DNA of 64,000 nucleotides from Rapana venosa (lineage: Eukaryota > Mollusca > Gastropoda > Neogastropoda > Muricidae): NCBI GenBank assembly GCA_028751875.1, contig CM054142.1, positions 595,733 through 659,732 on the forward strand, given 5' to 3'. Below, piece by piece: positions 1-12,500 of the stretch (its first letter is position 1; every line of letters starts with the position of its first letter). The translations under genes were made by a program, and so were the position numbers. The notes under the pieces were generated by a model, which saw only the letters and a list, made by a program, of their open reading frames with translations, had not been told where the DNA came from and did no database searches.

Positions 1-424
1 CAACGAATCAGGACGTGCACCTTCTATGAAAGGTGCAACTGAATTAGACTTGCACCTTTATGAAAAAGGTGCAGCTGAGCGTGTCAACTTGTCTCCCTGA
101 GCTTACACCACTCTTCCGTTTCGCGAACTTCAAACGCAGGTGCAACTGTTGGGTCTATCCATCGTGTAAATGAGGGCAACGAAGGTAAGTTCAGCATCTC
201 TTTTGATGAAAATCATCGTTTTGTTTTTTTTAGACATTTTTCGTTCTGAAAAGGGGTTTTGTTTACAAGCAAACCATTAAAAAATTTTGGTAAACAAATG
301 ATAGGCTCAGACCAGTTTTAGTGGTAAGTCATGACAGCTCCAGACACAAAAGATTTTTCAGGAGACAGAGAGTTGGGTTAGGGTAGATTGTTTCTTAGTG
401 CATGATTAGGGAAGAAAGGGTTGG

Positions 425-480
425 TTGCGCGCGATGTGGGGTGTGTGTGTTTGGTGTGTGTGTGTTTTTGGGTTTGGGGG
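425..480. repeat. (GT)n-rich microsatellite
   Basis: Interrupted GT repeat with TTTGG interruptions. Open frames here are artefacts of the simple repeat. Confidence 0.75.
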
Positions 481-650
481 TGTTGAGAGGAGAGAGGGAG
501 AGGTGTGGAGCAACATCATTTTTGTAGTAAGGTGGCATTGGAAAAGAAAAATCGACAAGAAAGGAGCATTTGAAAAGGGAGATAATAACGAGATGTTAAA
601 AAGGGAGTAATTATAGATCATCAACGGAATAGGGAAAAACATATGGCAGC

Positions 651-780
651 TTTGTGTGTGTGTGTGTGTGTGTTTTTTTTGTATGCGCGCACGCACGCGC
701 GCCACAGGCAAATCAGTACAATGGTATGCTTACCACTGTATGTGTGCATTGTCACAAAGTACAAGTGTAAACATACCAAT

Positions 781-811
<31 letters not shown>

Positions 812-846
812 CGTGCGCGACAGGCAAATCAGTACAATAGTATACA
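651..846 (+). repeat. Two direct copies of a GT/GC tract plus unique flank
   Basis: Two copies (about 651-731 and 779-846) each carry a (GT)n tract, then a (GC)n tract, then the same unique run caggcaaatcagtacaat and a GTAT-like end. The shared non-simple flank shows a real local duplication rather than two independent microsatellites. Confidence 0.7.
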
Positions 847-1884
847 TAGCACTGGCATACCCAATCACAAATACGAGCAGATGTAAGGCCATCACACAAT
901 TTGTGCGTTTTGTAAGTTGAAAATGCACATGCCGAAATGGTGGATGCTATTCGGATTTTTGTTAGTGTGTCGGAATTTTTTTCAAAAAATCAAAACCTGG
1001 CTGATGTTTAACCAAACCCGCCCTTTTTCAGGCGAAAAAAACCCAATTTGGGCTTTGGTTTTGTGCATCAAAATTTACAGAAACAAATTAACACTAAAAT
1101 ATATTACTTTAGACAAGTCCAAAAGTTTTTATTTTTTATTTCCCATTTTTTTGGAAAATGTGTTTTTGAAAAAAGGGGGTTTTTTCTGATTTTTGGTTAT
1201 AATTTAAAAAAATAATAATGAGATTTAGTGCGCTGAAACTTGTAAATAACAAAACAAAGCGCTGCTTCAAACGATCACACACATGCCCCGTCCACAAATA
1301 TTAAAAAAACAATATCAAAAATTTGCGTGCGTAATTTTTTAAAAAAACTTTATCGGGGAAGTTTGTGCTTGGACAACACAATATAGTTCATTTGCTTTAG
1401 TGGAAAATTCAGTTATTAAAAGGATAGGTGTGATATGGATTTTAGGTGCTGGGGTGGGTGTTAACGATTTAAAAAAAAAATTGTATCACCAAAACTGGCG
1501 GTTGTTAATCCAGCACAAACATTGGGGATCTCCTTTTCTTTATAATAAATTATTGGCGCTCTGTAACTTTTACCTGTGTGTGTCCATTTTAAAAAATTCC
1601 ATCAAAAAACAAGCTGCTGCTTAAGAAGCAGAGAAGTTGCCCATTTGCATTTTTAAAAAGAAAATGTTCTTAGCCTAAAAGACGGGTGCTCTGTTATGTT
1701 TTGTTATCCTGTGTGTAGTTTTTATCTTAAAATTATCATTTTATGACCAAACTAGGTCTGTTTAACCAGCAAAAAGTTAGCCATTGTTTTAAAAAAAAAT
1801 GTTTATTTGTTTAGTAGAATGAAAATAAAATTTAGCCAACGTCCCTAGTCGTCAAGGTCTTTTTTATTTGGGGGCCCAATTTTG

Positions 1885-2365
1885 AAATTTTTACAGGAGC
1901 AAGTTACCGAACTATGACCGAACTTTGCAGGAGCAAAATTCGGGAAATATAAGAAGTTACCCACTATAAGGTTTTCCAACTTTTCGGAGCAAAATTACCG
2001 AATATAAGAAATTACCGAATATGAAGGGGGAAGTTACGAAACTATACAAGCAGTTACCGAACATGACAGGAGCAAGTTACCAAAATAGAAAGGGTAAAAT
2101 TACTGAAAAGGGACAGGGGGAATTACTGAACTAGTCAGGGGGCAATTTCTGAATATTACGGGGGAGCAACTGTGATCTATTACCGAAAAAAATTATTTTA
2201 ACCATTCAGGAGAAAGTTACTGAAAATGTTACAGGAAAAAAAGGAATGAACTTTACAGGGCAAGTTACTGAAATTTTAAGGGAAAGACGAATATTAGGAA
2301 CAAGTTACCCAAATATTATAGGGGCAAATTTCCCAATATTCAGGGGCAAGTTACCCCAATATGAA
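1885..2365 (+). repeat. Minisatellite, about 24-bp unit (caagttaccgaa type)
   Basis: Roughly 20 degenerate copies of a unit whose core reads gagcaagttaccgaatat, with variants such as gcaaattaccg and ggcaagttactg. Length and sequence vary strongly between copies. It directly adjoins the left, degraded edge of the large 27-bp satellite but is a different sequence. Confidence 0.75.
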
Positions 2366-2539
2366 CATCAGTGTGGGGAAAGCGGAAAAAGCATCACCAC
2401 GGGGAGAAGAAAAGAAAATTTAAATAGTGAAGCTTAAAAAAATGGTTTAAACAAGAGAAGGAACTAATATAAAGGAGGATAAAAAAAAAATGAACATGTG
2501 AAGGGCTAAAAAGAAAGCTCCGCATAGGAGAAGCTTAAT

Positions 2540-5500
2540 AAACAAAAATGATGAAAAATGGGAAAGGGGAAAGAAAAATTTAGGGGGTGGAGAAAACCTA
2601 ACCCGGTGGAGGAGGACAGAAATACCAACATGGCGAAAGTAGAAACCAAAATACAAGGCGGAGAAGAGACGCACATGGGGAAAGTAGAAACAAAAACAAG
2701 GGGGAGAAAGATCAGACAACATGGGGGAAAGAAGAAAACAAACTACAAAAAAGGGAGAGAAAGTACAGACAACTGGGGAAAGAAGAAAAAAAACCACAAC
2801 AGGCGGAGAAAAATCAGACAAATGGCGAAAGAAAAAACAACTACAACAAAGGGAAAGGAAGATACGACAAAGGCGAAAGAAAAAACAAACTACAACACGG
2901 CAGAGAAAAGATACAGACAACATGGGGAAAAAAGAAACAAACACAACACGGCAGAGAAAGATACAGAAAATCAAAGAAAAACAAATACTGGCGGGGAAAG
3001 ATAAAACAACATGGCGAGAGAAGAAACAAACTACAAAAATGGCAAGAAAGATAAGACAACATGCCCAAAGAAGAAAAAAACCCAAAAGGAGGGGAAAAAA
3101 TTTTCAGAAAACATGGCGAAAGAAAAAACAAAACAACACGCAGGAAATATACAACAAAATGGCGAAAAAAGAAACAAAAATAATGGCGGGGAAAGATACA
3201 GCAACATGGCGAAGAAAAAACAAAACTACAAACGGCAGGAAAATCAACAACATGGGGAAAGAAAACAAAATACATGGCGGGGAAAAAAAGACAACATGCG
3301 AGGAAAAAAAACTACAACAGCGAGAAAGATACAGCAACATGCCGAAAAAAAAACAAAAAACTGGAGGAAAAAGATACAGAAACAGGCGAAAAAAGGAAAA
3401 AAACTACAAAAAAGACAAAAATTCAGACAAAATGGGGAAGAAGAAACAAACACAACAAAGGGGGAGAAAATACAGACAAATGGGGAAAAAAGAAACAAAC
3501 TACAACAAGAGGAAGATGACAAAAGGGGAGATAAAAAAAAAAATGGGGAGAAAGATACAGCAACTGGCGAAAGGGAAAAACAAACTACAACATGGCGAGG
3601 AAAAATACAGACAACATGCGAAAATAAGAAAAACAAACAACAACAAGCGGGGAAGTACAGAAACATGGTGAAAGAAAAACAACTAAACAAGGGGAGAAAG
3701 ATACAGACAGGCGGAAAAAGGGAAAAAAACTACAACAAGGCAGAGAAAAATTTCGACAACATGGCGAAAAGAACAAAATACAACTGGCGGAGAAAAATCG
3801 ACAAAGGGGAAAAGAAAAAAACAAATACAACATGGGGGAGAAAAATACAGACAACATGGGGAAAGAAGAAACAAACTACAAAAAGGGAGAGAAAAATACA
3901 GCAACAGGCGAAAGAGAAAAAACTAAACAAGGCAGAAAAAAAGATACAGAAAAATGGGGAAAAAAAGAAAAAACTACAACAAAGGGAGAGAAAGTACAGA
4001 CATGGTAAAGAAGAAAAAAACACAACATGGGGGAGAAAGAAAGACAACAGGGAAAAAAGGAACAAATTTCATGGGGGAGAAAAAACAGACAACATGGCGA
4101 AGAAAAACAAAATACAAAGGCAAGAAAATCAACAACATCCCAAAAAGAAACAAAAAAACATGGGGGAAAAGTACAGACAAAAATGGGAAAAAAGAAACAA
4201 ATAAAAAGGCAGAGAAAAAAAACAGACATGGTGAAAGAAAAACAAATAAAACAAGGAGAGAAAGACGACAAATGGACATAAAAAAACCCCCCCTACACAC
4301 GGAACAAACTCAGCATTGCATAGCAAGAATAGAGGGAACGGTGAAAAAATTAACAAAACTGCATACACCGGGGGGAATTTAGAATAAGAACACATAGTGT
4401 TATTTAAATTTTCCTCGAAAAAAAGGAATAAAAAAGTAAAAAAAAAAAAAAAAGAAAAGAAAAAAACAAACCCATAAGATGGCGAGGAAAAAAAGCAACA
4501 AAAATACCTCTTCATAAAAAAGAAAAACTCCAACAAGTGGCTGCAAAAAAAAAACTTTTGGGGAGAAAAAACAAACTACAACGAAACGGTAAACAAAGTT
4601 TTCAAAAAACCTTAAAAAAAAAAAAAATAAAAAAAAAATTTAAAAAAACATTTAACCCGGGGAAAAGAAAAAAACTACAACATGGAAAAGAGAAAAAAAA
4701 AACTCAAAATGAGGGGGACAGAAAAAAAACCTACAAAATGGGAAAAAAAAAAAAATAACCCCCATGGGAGAGAAAGAAAAAAAAACTATACCTGGCGTAA
4801 AAGAAGCAAACTACAAAATAACAGGATAGGGAAAAAATTCAACAGGCGGAGATAGAAACAAAATCAAAGATGGTACAAAAAAAAACAAAATCAAGATGGG
4901 AGAAGACCGAAACTAAAAATGGGAGGGAAAAAAACAAAACTAACACACCGCAAAGAAAAAAACTCAACCCGCAAAAAAAAAAACAAACTACAAAACCCGC
5001 AAAAAAAAACAAAAAAACCGCAAAAAAAGAAACAAATACAACACCCCAACGAAACAACTACAAACCCAAAGAAAGAAAAAAAACTACAAAAACCGCAAAA
5101 AAAAAAAAAAAGCAACACCCCAAAAAAAAAAAACAAAACCGCCCCAAAACAAATTACAAACCGCAAAGAAAACTACGCACTGCAAAAAAAAAAACTACAT
5201 CCCCCCAAAGAAAAACAAACTCAACACCGCAAAAAATAAAAACTAATCACCGCAAGAAAAAAAATCAACATGGCAGAAACGAAAAAACTACAAAATGGCG
5301 GAGAAAGAACTACAGCTTGTGGGGAAAAAAAACAAACACAAAAAAGGCGGAAAAAGGACAAAAACATGGGAAAAGAAACAATCCCAAGGAAAAGAAAAAT
5401 ATGTGGTGGGAAAGAAAATGCAAAAAGCTGAGAAAGAAAAACATGGCGGTTGAGAAAAAAACTTTGCGGAGAAGAAGAAAAAAAACAACTAATCATAAAG

Positions 5501-8500
5501 AATAAAATCGAAATAAACATTTCGAAAAAATCTAAAACGCGGTAACAAACAAAAAAAACCCCTGGTGAAAAAGTTAAACTACAACATGGGGAAGAAACAA
5601 AAAACAACGTGGATAAAAAAACAAAAAATCAACATGCCCTTTGAAAAAAGAAAGTACAACGGCGGGGGAAAAAAAAAACAAAATATTAGGCGAGGAAAAA
5701 ACAAAGACAGAGAATAGCAAAAAAAATTGCTGGGGAAAAAAAATACAAACACAAGGGAGGGAAAAAACAAATACAAGATGGAGGGGAAGAAAAAAGCTAT
5801 AACGGGGGATAAAAAAAACTGCAAAAATGCGGAAAAGACCAAACTTTAAATTGGCTCGAAAAAAAACACACAAAACATGCGGAGAAAGAAAAAAACTACA
5901 AAATGGCGGAGAAAGAAACAAATCCAGCTGGGAGAAAGAAACAAACTCAACATGGCGGAGAAAGAAACAAAAATACAACATGGCGGAGAAAAAAACAAAA
6001 TACAACTTGCTAGAAAATATAAGCTACCCATGGTGGAGAAGGAAGTAAACAACATGGGGGAAAAAAAAACCCCAATTGGGAAAAAGAAAGTGGGAAGAAA
6101 AACTACAATATGCGGAAAAACTACAACATTAGGGGGAAAAACCCAAAATAAAATAGAGGAGAAATAAATAAATGAAATGTGATGAAAAAAACAAAAACAA
6201 TGGGGAAAAAGGAAACTACAACTGGCGAGAAAGAAACAAAATACAACATGGAGGAGAAAAACATAAACAACGTGGGGGAGAAACAAATCAAAATGGCGGG
6301 AAAGAAATACAAAATGGCGGAGAAAGAAACAAAAACTAAAAAGGCGGAAAAAGAAACAAATACGCATGGGGGAGAAAGAAAAAAAATACGCGGCGGAGAA
6401 ACAAACTACAGCATGGCGGAAAACAAACTGCAACTGGCGGGGAAAGCACTACAACATGGCGGAGAAAAAAACATCTACAAAAATGGCGGAAAAAAACAAA
6501 AATACAAAATGTGGAAAAAAATACAACCGGCAAAAAAAGAAACAAACTACAACACGCGGGGGAAAAAAACTACAACATGGGGAGAAACAACAAATGGCGG
6601 ACAATCTAAACAGGGAGAGAAGAAAAAAAAAATGGCTGAAAAGAAGAAATACAAAATGGGGGGAAAGAAGCAAACACAAAATGCGGAGAAACAAACAAAC
6701 ACAAAAATGGGGGAGAAAGAAACAAATAATTGGGAGAAAAAACAAACTACAAAAATGGCATAAAAGAAACAAATTCAACATGGCGGACAATCTACAAAAT
6801 GGGTGAGAAAGAAACAAAAATACAACTGGTGGCGAAAGAAAAAACAACATGGCTGAGATAGAAACACTTCAAACATGGGGGGAGAAAGAAACAAGATCAA
6901 AAATGGAGTGACAGAACAAACTCAAGGGGGAAAAGAGAAAAAAGGGAAAAAATATGGCCCAGAAAGGAAACCCAAACACAACATGGCGGGGAAAACAAAC
7001 CAAAAGATAGCGGGGAAAAAAAAACTAGAACATGACGGGAAAAAAACAAACATACTACAAAATCGCAAAGAAAGAAACAAAGTACAAACGGCAGAGAAAA
7101 ACAAAGTACGAATTCAAGGAAAAAAAAATAAATGGCGGAAAAAACAAACTAAACAAACGGAGGGAAAAAAAAAACAGGCGGGGAAAAAAAAGAATCTACA
7201 ACATGGGAGAGAAAGAAACAAAAATAAAACATGAGGGAAAGAAAAAAACTTACAGGGGAGAAAGAAAAAAACTAAATGGATTGGAAAAGAATTAATAGAC
7301 AAATGTCGAGAAAAAAACAAACACAACTGGCAGAGAAGAAAAAACTCACATGGGAAGAAAGAAACAATTACAACCGGCGGAAGAAAAAAACTACAACCTG
7401 GCGGGGAAAAACAACAATATCGGGGAGAAAGGAACTACAAATGATGACAAAAAAAAAAGCTGCAACATTGCAAGAAGAACAACTTAAAAATGTCAGAGAA
7501 AGAAACTACCAATGAGGAGAAAAAAACTAACTACCCCATGGCGGAGAAAGAAAAAAATACAACATGATGGAGAAAAAAAAAAACAAAACATGGCGAAGAA
7601 AAAAAAACTTAACATGGCAGAGAAAAAAACAAACTACAAAATGATGGAGAAGAAACAAACTTCAACGACAGAGAAACAAAACCCTTTCACGGAGAGAAAA
7701 AAAAAAATCTACAACTGGGAGAGTAAAAAGCAAAAATCATGAAGAAAGGAAAACAACATGAGGACAAAAAAGTAAATGCACATGGCAGAGTAAGAACAAA
7801 CTTCAACATGTCGAGAAAAAAACTTCAAATGGGGGAGAAGGAACAAACTACAACGTGTGGAGAAAAAACAAACTACAAACTTGGCGGAGAAATAAATAAC
7901 CGCAACCCGGCGGAGAAAGAAACAAACTCAAAAAATGCGGATTAAAAAACCCACAATATGCAGAGAAAAAAAACCAAAAATGTTAAAAAAAAATAAATAC
8001 AACATGGCAGAGAAATAAATAAAATTTAACAGCGGGCAAAAAAACTAAACATGGCGGGGGAAAAAAACAAAATACAACATTGTGAAGAAGAAACTTTTTT
8101 TGGTGAGAAAGGGAAAGAAACTACAACATGCGGAGAAAAAACACATGTCGGAATAAAAACCTTTTATAGCGAAAAAGGATAAATAGTACAACCCGCTCGA
8201 GAATAAAATTAAAATGGCTTTAAAAAAAATAAACAAAAACGGGGGAGGGAAAAAAATAAAATACAACACGGGGTGAAATAACACATTAAAAAGGCGGTTT
8301 AAAAAAACAAAATCATCACGGAGAAAGAAAAAACTACAAAATGGGGAAAAAAACAAGCAGCAAAACGGAGAAAGAAAGAAAGAAAACGTCATGGCGGAGA
8401 ATCAACAATATGGGACGGGAACGCATTACATGGCGGGCAAAAAAAAAATTTCTGTGCAGAGAAAGGAACACAAAAAGGCGGGGAAATAAACAAAAATACA

Positions 8501-11500
8501 ACTGTCCAGAAAGAAAAAACTACAGCAAAGGGGGAGAAAGAAACAAACTAAGCATGGCGGGGAAAGAAACAAATACAGATGGCGGAAAGAAACAAACTAC
8601 AGCAGGCAGAGAAAGAAACAACAGCATTGCAGAGAAAAAAACACATACGCATGGCGGAGAAAAAACTACAGCATGGTGGAGAAAAAAACAAATTCAACAT
8701 GGGGGGAAGAAAACTACAGTATGGTGGAGAAAAAAACAAACTACAGCATGGCGGAAAAGAAACAAACTTCAAAAGCGGGAAAGAAATAAGCATGGGGGAG
8801 AAACAACAAACTACAGCATGGGGGGAAAAGAAACAAAAATTCAAAAAAAGGGGGAAAAAGAAAATACGCATGGCGGAGAAAAAAACGAACTGCATGGCGG
8901 AGAAGAATTTACAACGTGGGGGAGAAGCCAAACTCGCTGACGGGAAAAAAAAGAAACTTCAACATGGCGGAGAAAACAACAAAATACAGCTTTTGGAGAA
9001 AGCAACAAAAATACAGCATGACGAGAAAGCAACAAACCCACAGCATGACGGAGAAACAAAAAACTACGCATGACGGGAAAACAACAACTACAGATGACGG
9101 GGAAAGCAACAAATACACATGAGGAGAAAAAAGAAACTACAGCTTGGGGGGAAAAAAACAAATACAGCTGGGGGAAAGAAACAAAAATACAGCATGGCGG
9201 AGGGGAAACAACAAACTACAGCATGGCGGGAAAAAACAAATACAACATGGAGGAAAAAGAAAAATAACAGGACAGAGAAAAAAATAAATACATGAGAGGG
9301 AAAAAAACAAATAACATGGGGGGAGGGAAACAAATAATATTGCAGAGAAAGAAACAAATAACATGCAGAAAAAGAAACAAACTAAGCATTGCGGGGGAAA
9401 AAAACAAACTACAAAATGGAGAAAAAGAAAAAACTTTAACATGGCGGACAAAAAACTACAGCATGGGGGAGAAAGACCCAATACGTTGCGGGGAAAAAAC
9501 AAACTACAGCATGGCGGAAAAAAAAAAAATCACAAAATTGTGGAGAAAGAAATACAACTGGGGGGAAAGAAAAAAAACAAAGGGGAGAAAGATCAAATTT
9601 AAAATGGGGAGAAAGAAAAGTAGAACGTGGCGGGAAAGAAACAAACTACAAGTGGGGGGGAGAAAGAAAAACAAGTGACAAGAAAGAAACAAACAAAGCA
9701 TGGCGGAGAAAGAAAAAATAAATGGCAGAGAACGAAATAATATGGCGAGAAGGAAAAAATAAATGGTGGATAAAAACAAACTACACATGGCAGAGAAAGA
9801 AATTTTCCCTGGCGGGGGAAAAAAAAAAAAACAAAACATGGGGAGAAAAAAACAAAATACAACATGGTGGAAAAGAAACAAACTCAACATGGAGGAGAAA
9901 AACAATACAGTGGCAGAGAAAGAAACAAACGTGGCGGAGAAAAAAACAAACTAAATTGGCAAGAAAAAAAGGATACGCCGGTCCAAAAAAAACAAAATAC
10001 AACCGGCAGAGAAACAAACAAACACGCATTGCCAAGAAAGAAAAAACCTACAGCTGGCGGAGAAAAAAAAAAACTGGCGGGGAAGAAACAAACTACAGCA
10101 TTTTGGAGAAAAAAACAAACAAATGGCGGAGAAAAAAAACTACAAGTAAGACGAAGAATCAAACTAAATTTATGGCGGAAAAGAAACAAATTAAACATGG
10201 GGAGAAAAAAACAAAAATTCAACAGGCGGAGAAAGAAAAATACCGTGGGGAAAAAAAAAAACTATACAAGGGGGGGAGAAAAAAAAAAAAATCAAAAATG
10301 GGGGAGAAATAAAAAAACTACAGCATGGCGGAGAAGGGGAAATACAACGTGGGGCAGGGAAAAAAAAAAAACTACAGCATTGCGGAAAAGAAAACAATCT
10401 ACGCAGGCGGAGAAAGAAATAGAACACGCGCAGAAAAAAACAAACTACAACATGGCCGGGAAAGAAAAAATACAGCGGCAAGAAAAAAAACAACTACAGC
10501 ATGCGGAGAAACAAACTACAGCTGGCGGAGAAAAAAAAACAGCTACGGAGAAAGAAACAAGGGCGGAGAAAACAAACAAACTACGCATAAAGGGAAAAAA
10601 ACAAACTACAGATGACGGGGAAAGAACAAACTACAGCTGGCGGGGAAAGAAAAAAAACTACAGCATAACGGAGAAAAAAAAAAACTACAGATGAGGAAAA
10701 GAACAAACTAAGCTGGCGGAAAATGAAACACAAAGTGGCGGGGAAAGAAAAACAGTTTCGGAGAAAAAACAAACTACACATGGGAGAAAAAAAACAAATG
10801 CAGCCTGGCAGAGAAAGAAACAGCATTGGGAGAAAGAAACAAACTTTAACTGGGGGAGAAAGAAAATACAGCATGGGAGAGAAAAAAACAAAATCAGCGG
10901 CGGGGAAAGAAATTTTCACATGGGGAGAAAGCAACAAAAATCAACATGGCGGAGAAAGCAACAAACAAAACATGGGGAGAAAAACAACAAACTACAAAAT
11001 GGGGGGAAAAGAAACAAAAAACATGACAGAGAAAAAATAAATACATGACGAGAAAAAAAAAAACATGGGGGGAGGGGAAAAAAATAAATTGCAGAGAAAG
11101 AAAAAAAACATGCAGGATAAAGAAAAAATCTATAGCATTTAGAAAGAAAAACTAAAATGGAGAAGAAAGAAAAAACTTCACATGACGGGCAAAAAAATAA
11201 GATGGCGGGAAAGACCCAAAATACAGCATTGCGGGGGAAAGAAAAAAAACTACAGCATGGAGAAAAAAAAATCTACAACATTGTGGGGAAAAAACTACAA
11301 AAAATGGGGGAAAAAAAAGAAACAAATGGCGAGAAAAAATACAAACTTCAAAATGGCGGAGAAAAAAAGTAGAATGGCGGGGAAAAAAAAAACTCAACGT
11401 GGCGGAGAAAGAAATTACAACGTGACAGAAAAAAGAAAAAACAACAGCTGGCGGAGAAAAAATAAAATACAACATGGCGAGAAAGAAAAAAATAAAATGG

Positions 11501-12500
11501 GGATAAAGAAAAAAACTACAGCAAAGTGGGAAAGAAAACAAAATACAAAATTGCGGAAAAAACCCACAAAGTTGAGAGAAACAAAGTACAAAATGGCGGA
11601 GAAAAGAAACCCAAATACACCATGCAAGAAAGAAATACAAGTGGAAGAGAAAGAAAGAGGTACACATGGTGAAAAGAAAAAAACTACAAACCCCGGGAAG
11701 AAACAAAAAACTACGATTGCAGAGAAAAACACAAACTACAGCAGGGGAGAAAGAAACAAAAAAACATGGATGGCAAAGTAACTACAGCATGGCGGGGAAA
11801 AAACAAAAAACATGGGGGGGAAAGTAAACCCGCATGGCGGGGAAAAAACAAACCTGGCGGAAAGAAACAAACTACAGCATTTCGGAAAAGAAAAAAACAA
11901 AAACATGGCGGAGGAAAAAACTACAACGTGTAAGACAAGAAAAAAATAATCATGGCGGGAAAGAAACAAATTTCAAAATGGGGGGAAAGAAACAAACTTC
12001 AAGTGGCGGAGAAAAACTACAACGTGGGGGAGAAAGAAACAACTAAAGGGAGGGGGAGAAAGAAACAAACTAAGATGGGGGAGAAAAAAAAACAAAATAC
12101 AAGTGGCGGAGAAAGAAACAAAATTCAACATGGAGGAGAAATAAACAAACTCAGCAAGCGAGAAAGAAATACAACGTGACCCGAAAAAAAACACTACAAC
12201 TGGGGGTAAAGAAAAAAACTACAGCATTTTCGGGAAAGAAAAACCAAAATGGGCCCGAAAGAAAAAAAACTCACCATGGCGGGAAAGAAACAAACACAGC
12301 ATGGGGGTTTAAAGAAACAAAACTACAGCATGGCGGGAAAAAAAACTACAAAGTAGTGGAGAAAGAAACAAAATACCAGGGGGAGAAAGAAACTACAAGG
12401 GCGGAGAAAAAAAAATACAGCGGCGGAGAAAAAAACAAACTACGCTGGAGAGAAACAAACAATTAAGCATTGCGGAAAAAAAACTCAGATGGCGGGAGAA
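2540..12500 (+). repeat. Degraded half of a 27-bp satellite array
   Basis: The whole stretch is recognisable as decayed copies of the unit found cleanly at 12500-21060 (core atggcggagaaagaaac followed by aaactacaac). Copies differ by many small deletions, G-run changes (ggcgg to gggg) and A-run expansions. Around 4900-5260 the ATGG part is almost lost and only cgcaaaaaaacaaac-like pieces remain. Similarity to the consensus improves steadily toward 12500. The strand is extremely A-rich and T-poor, which removes stops and yields many meaningless open frames on both strands. Real ageing of an array edge and unpolished long-read sequence would look alike here. Confidence 0.85.
4270..4440 (+). mobile_element. 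Decayed SINE relic inside the satellite
   Basis: This is the one stretch of the array with normal T content. It aligns by eye to the reverse complement of the SINE body at 48945-49080 and 32240-32350. The shared order is a gggaac-like word, a caaaactgcatacac word, a cacatagtg-like word and then a tcctcgaaa word before an A-rich tail. All other clear copies in the window lie on the opposite strand. Confidence 0.5.

Larger units (their letters stand above)
1..1884. other. AT-rich spacer, no gene recognised
   Basis: No recognisable protein or RNA gene. At 16-37 and 51-73 there are two short near-identical hairpins (tgcacctt ... aaggtgca), with a third half-copy near 138-149. A splice-donor-like gaag/gtaagt lies at 181-190, but every frame upstream of it has stops. 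The rest is A/T homopolymer-rich sequence with short (GT)n tracts. Confidence 0.6.

Noticed and set aside
1..184. Upstream exon ending at the gaag/gtaagt donor
   Set aside because: All three frames contain stops before the donor; at most a non-coding exon, with no acceptor visible.
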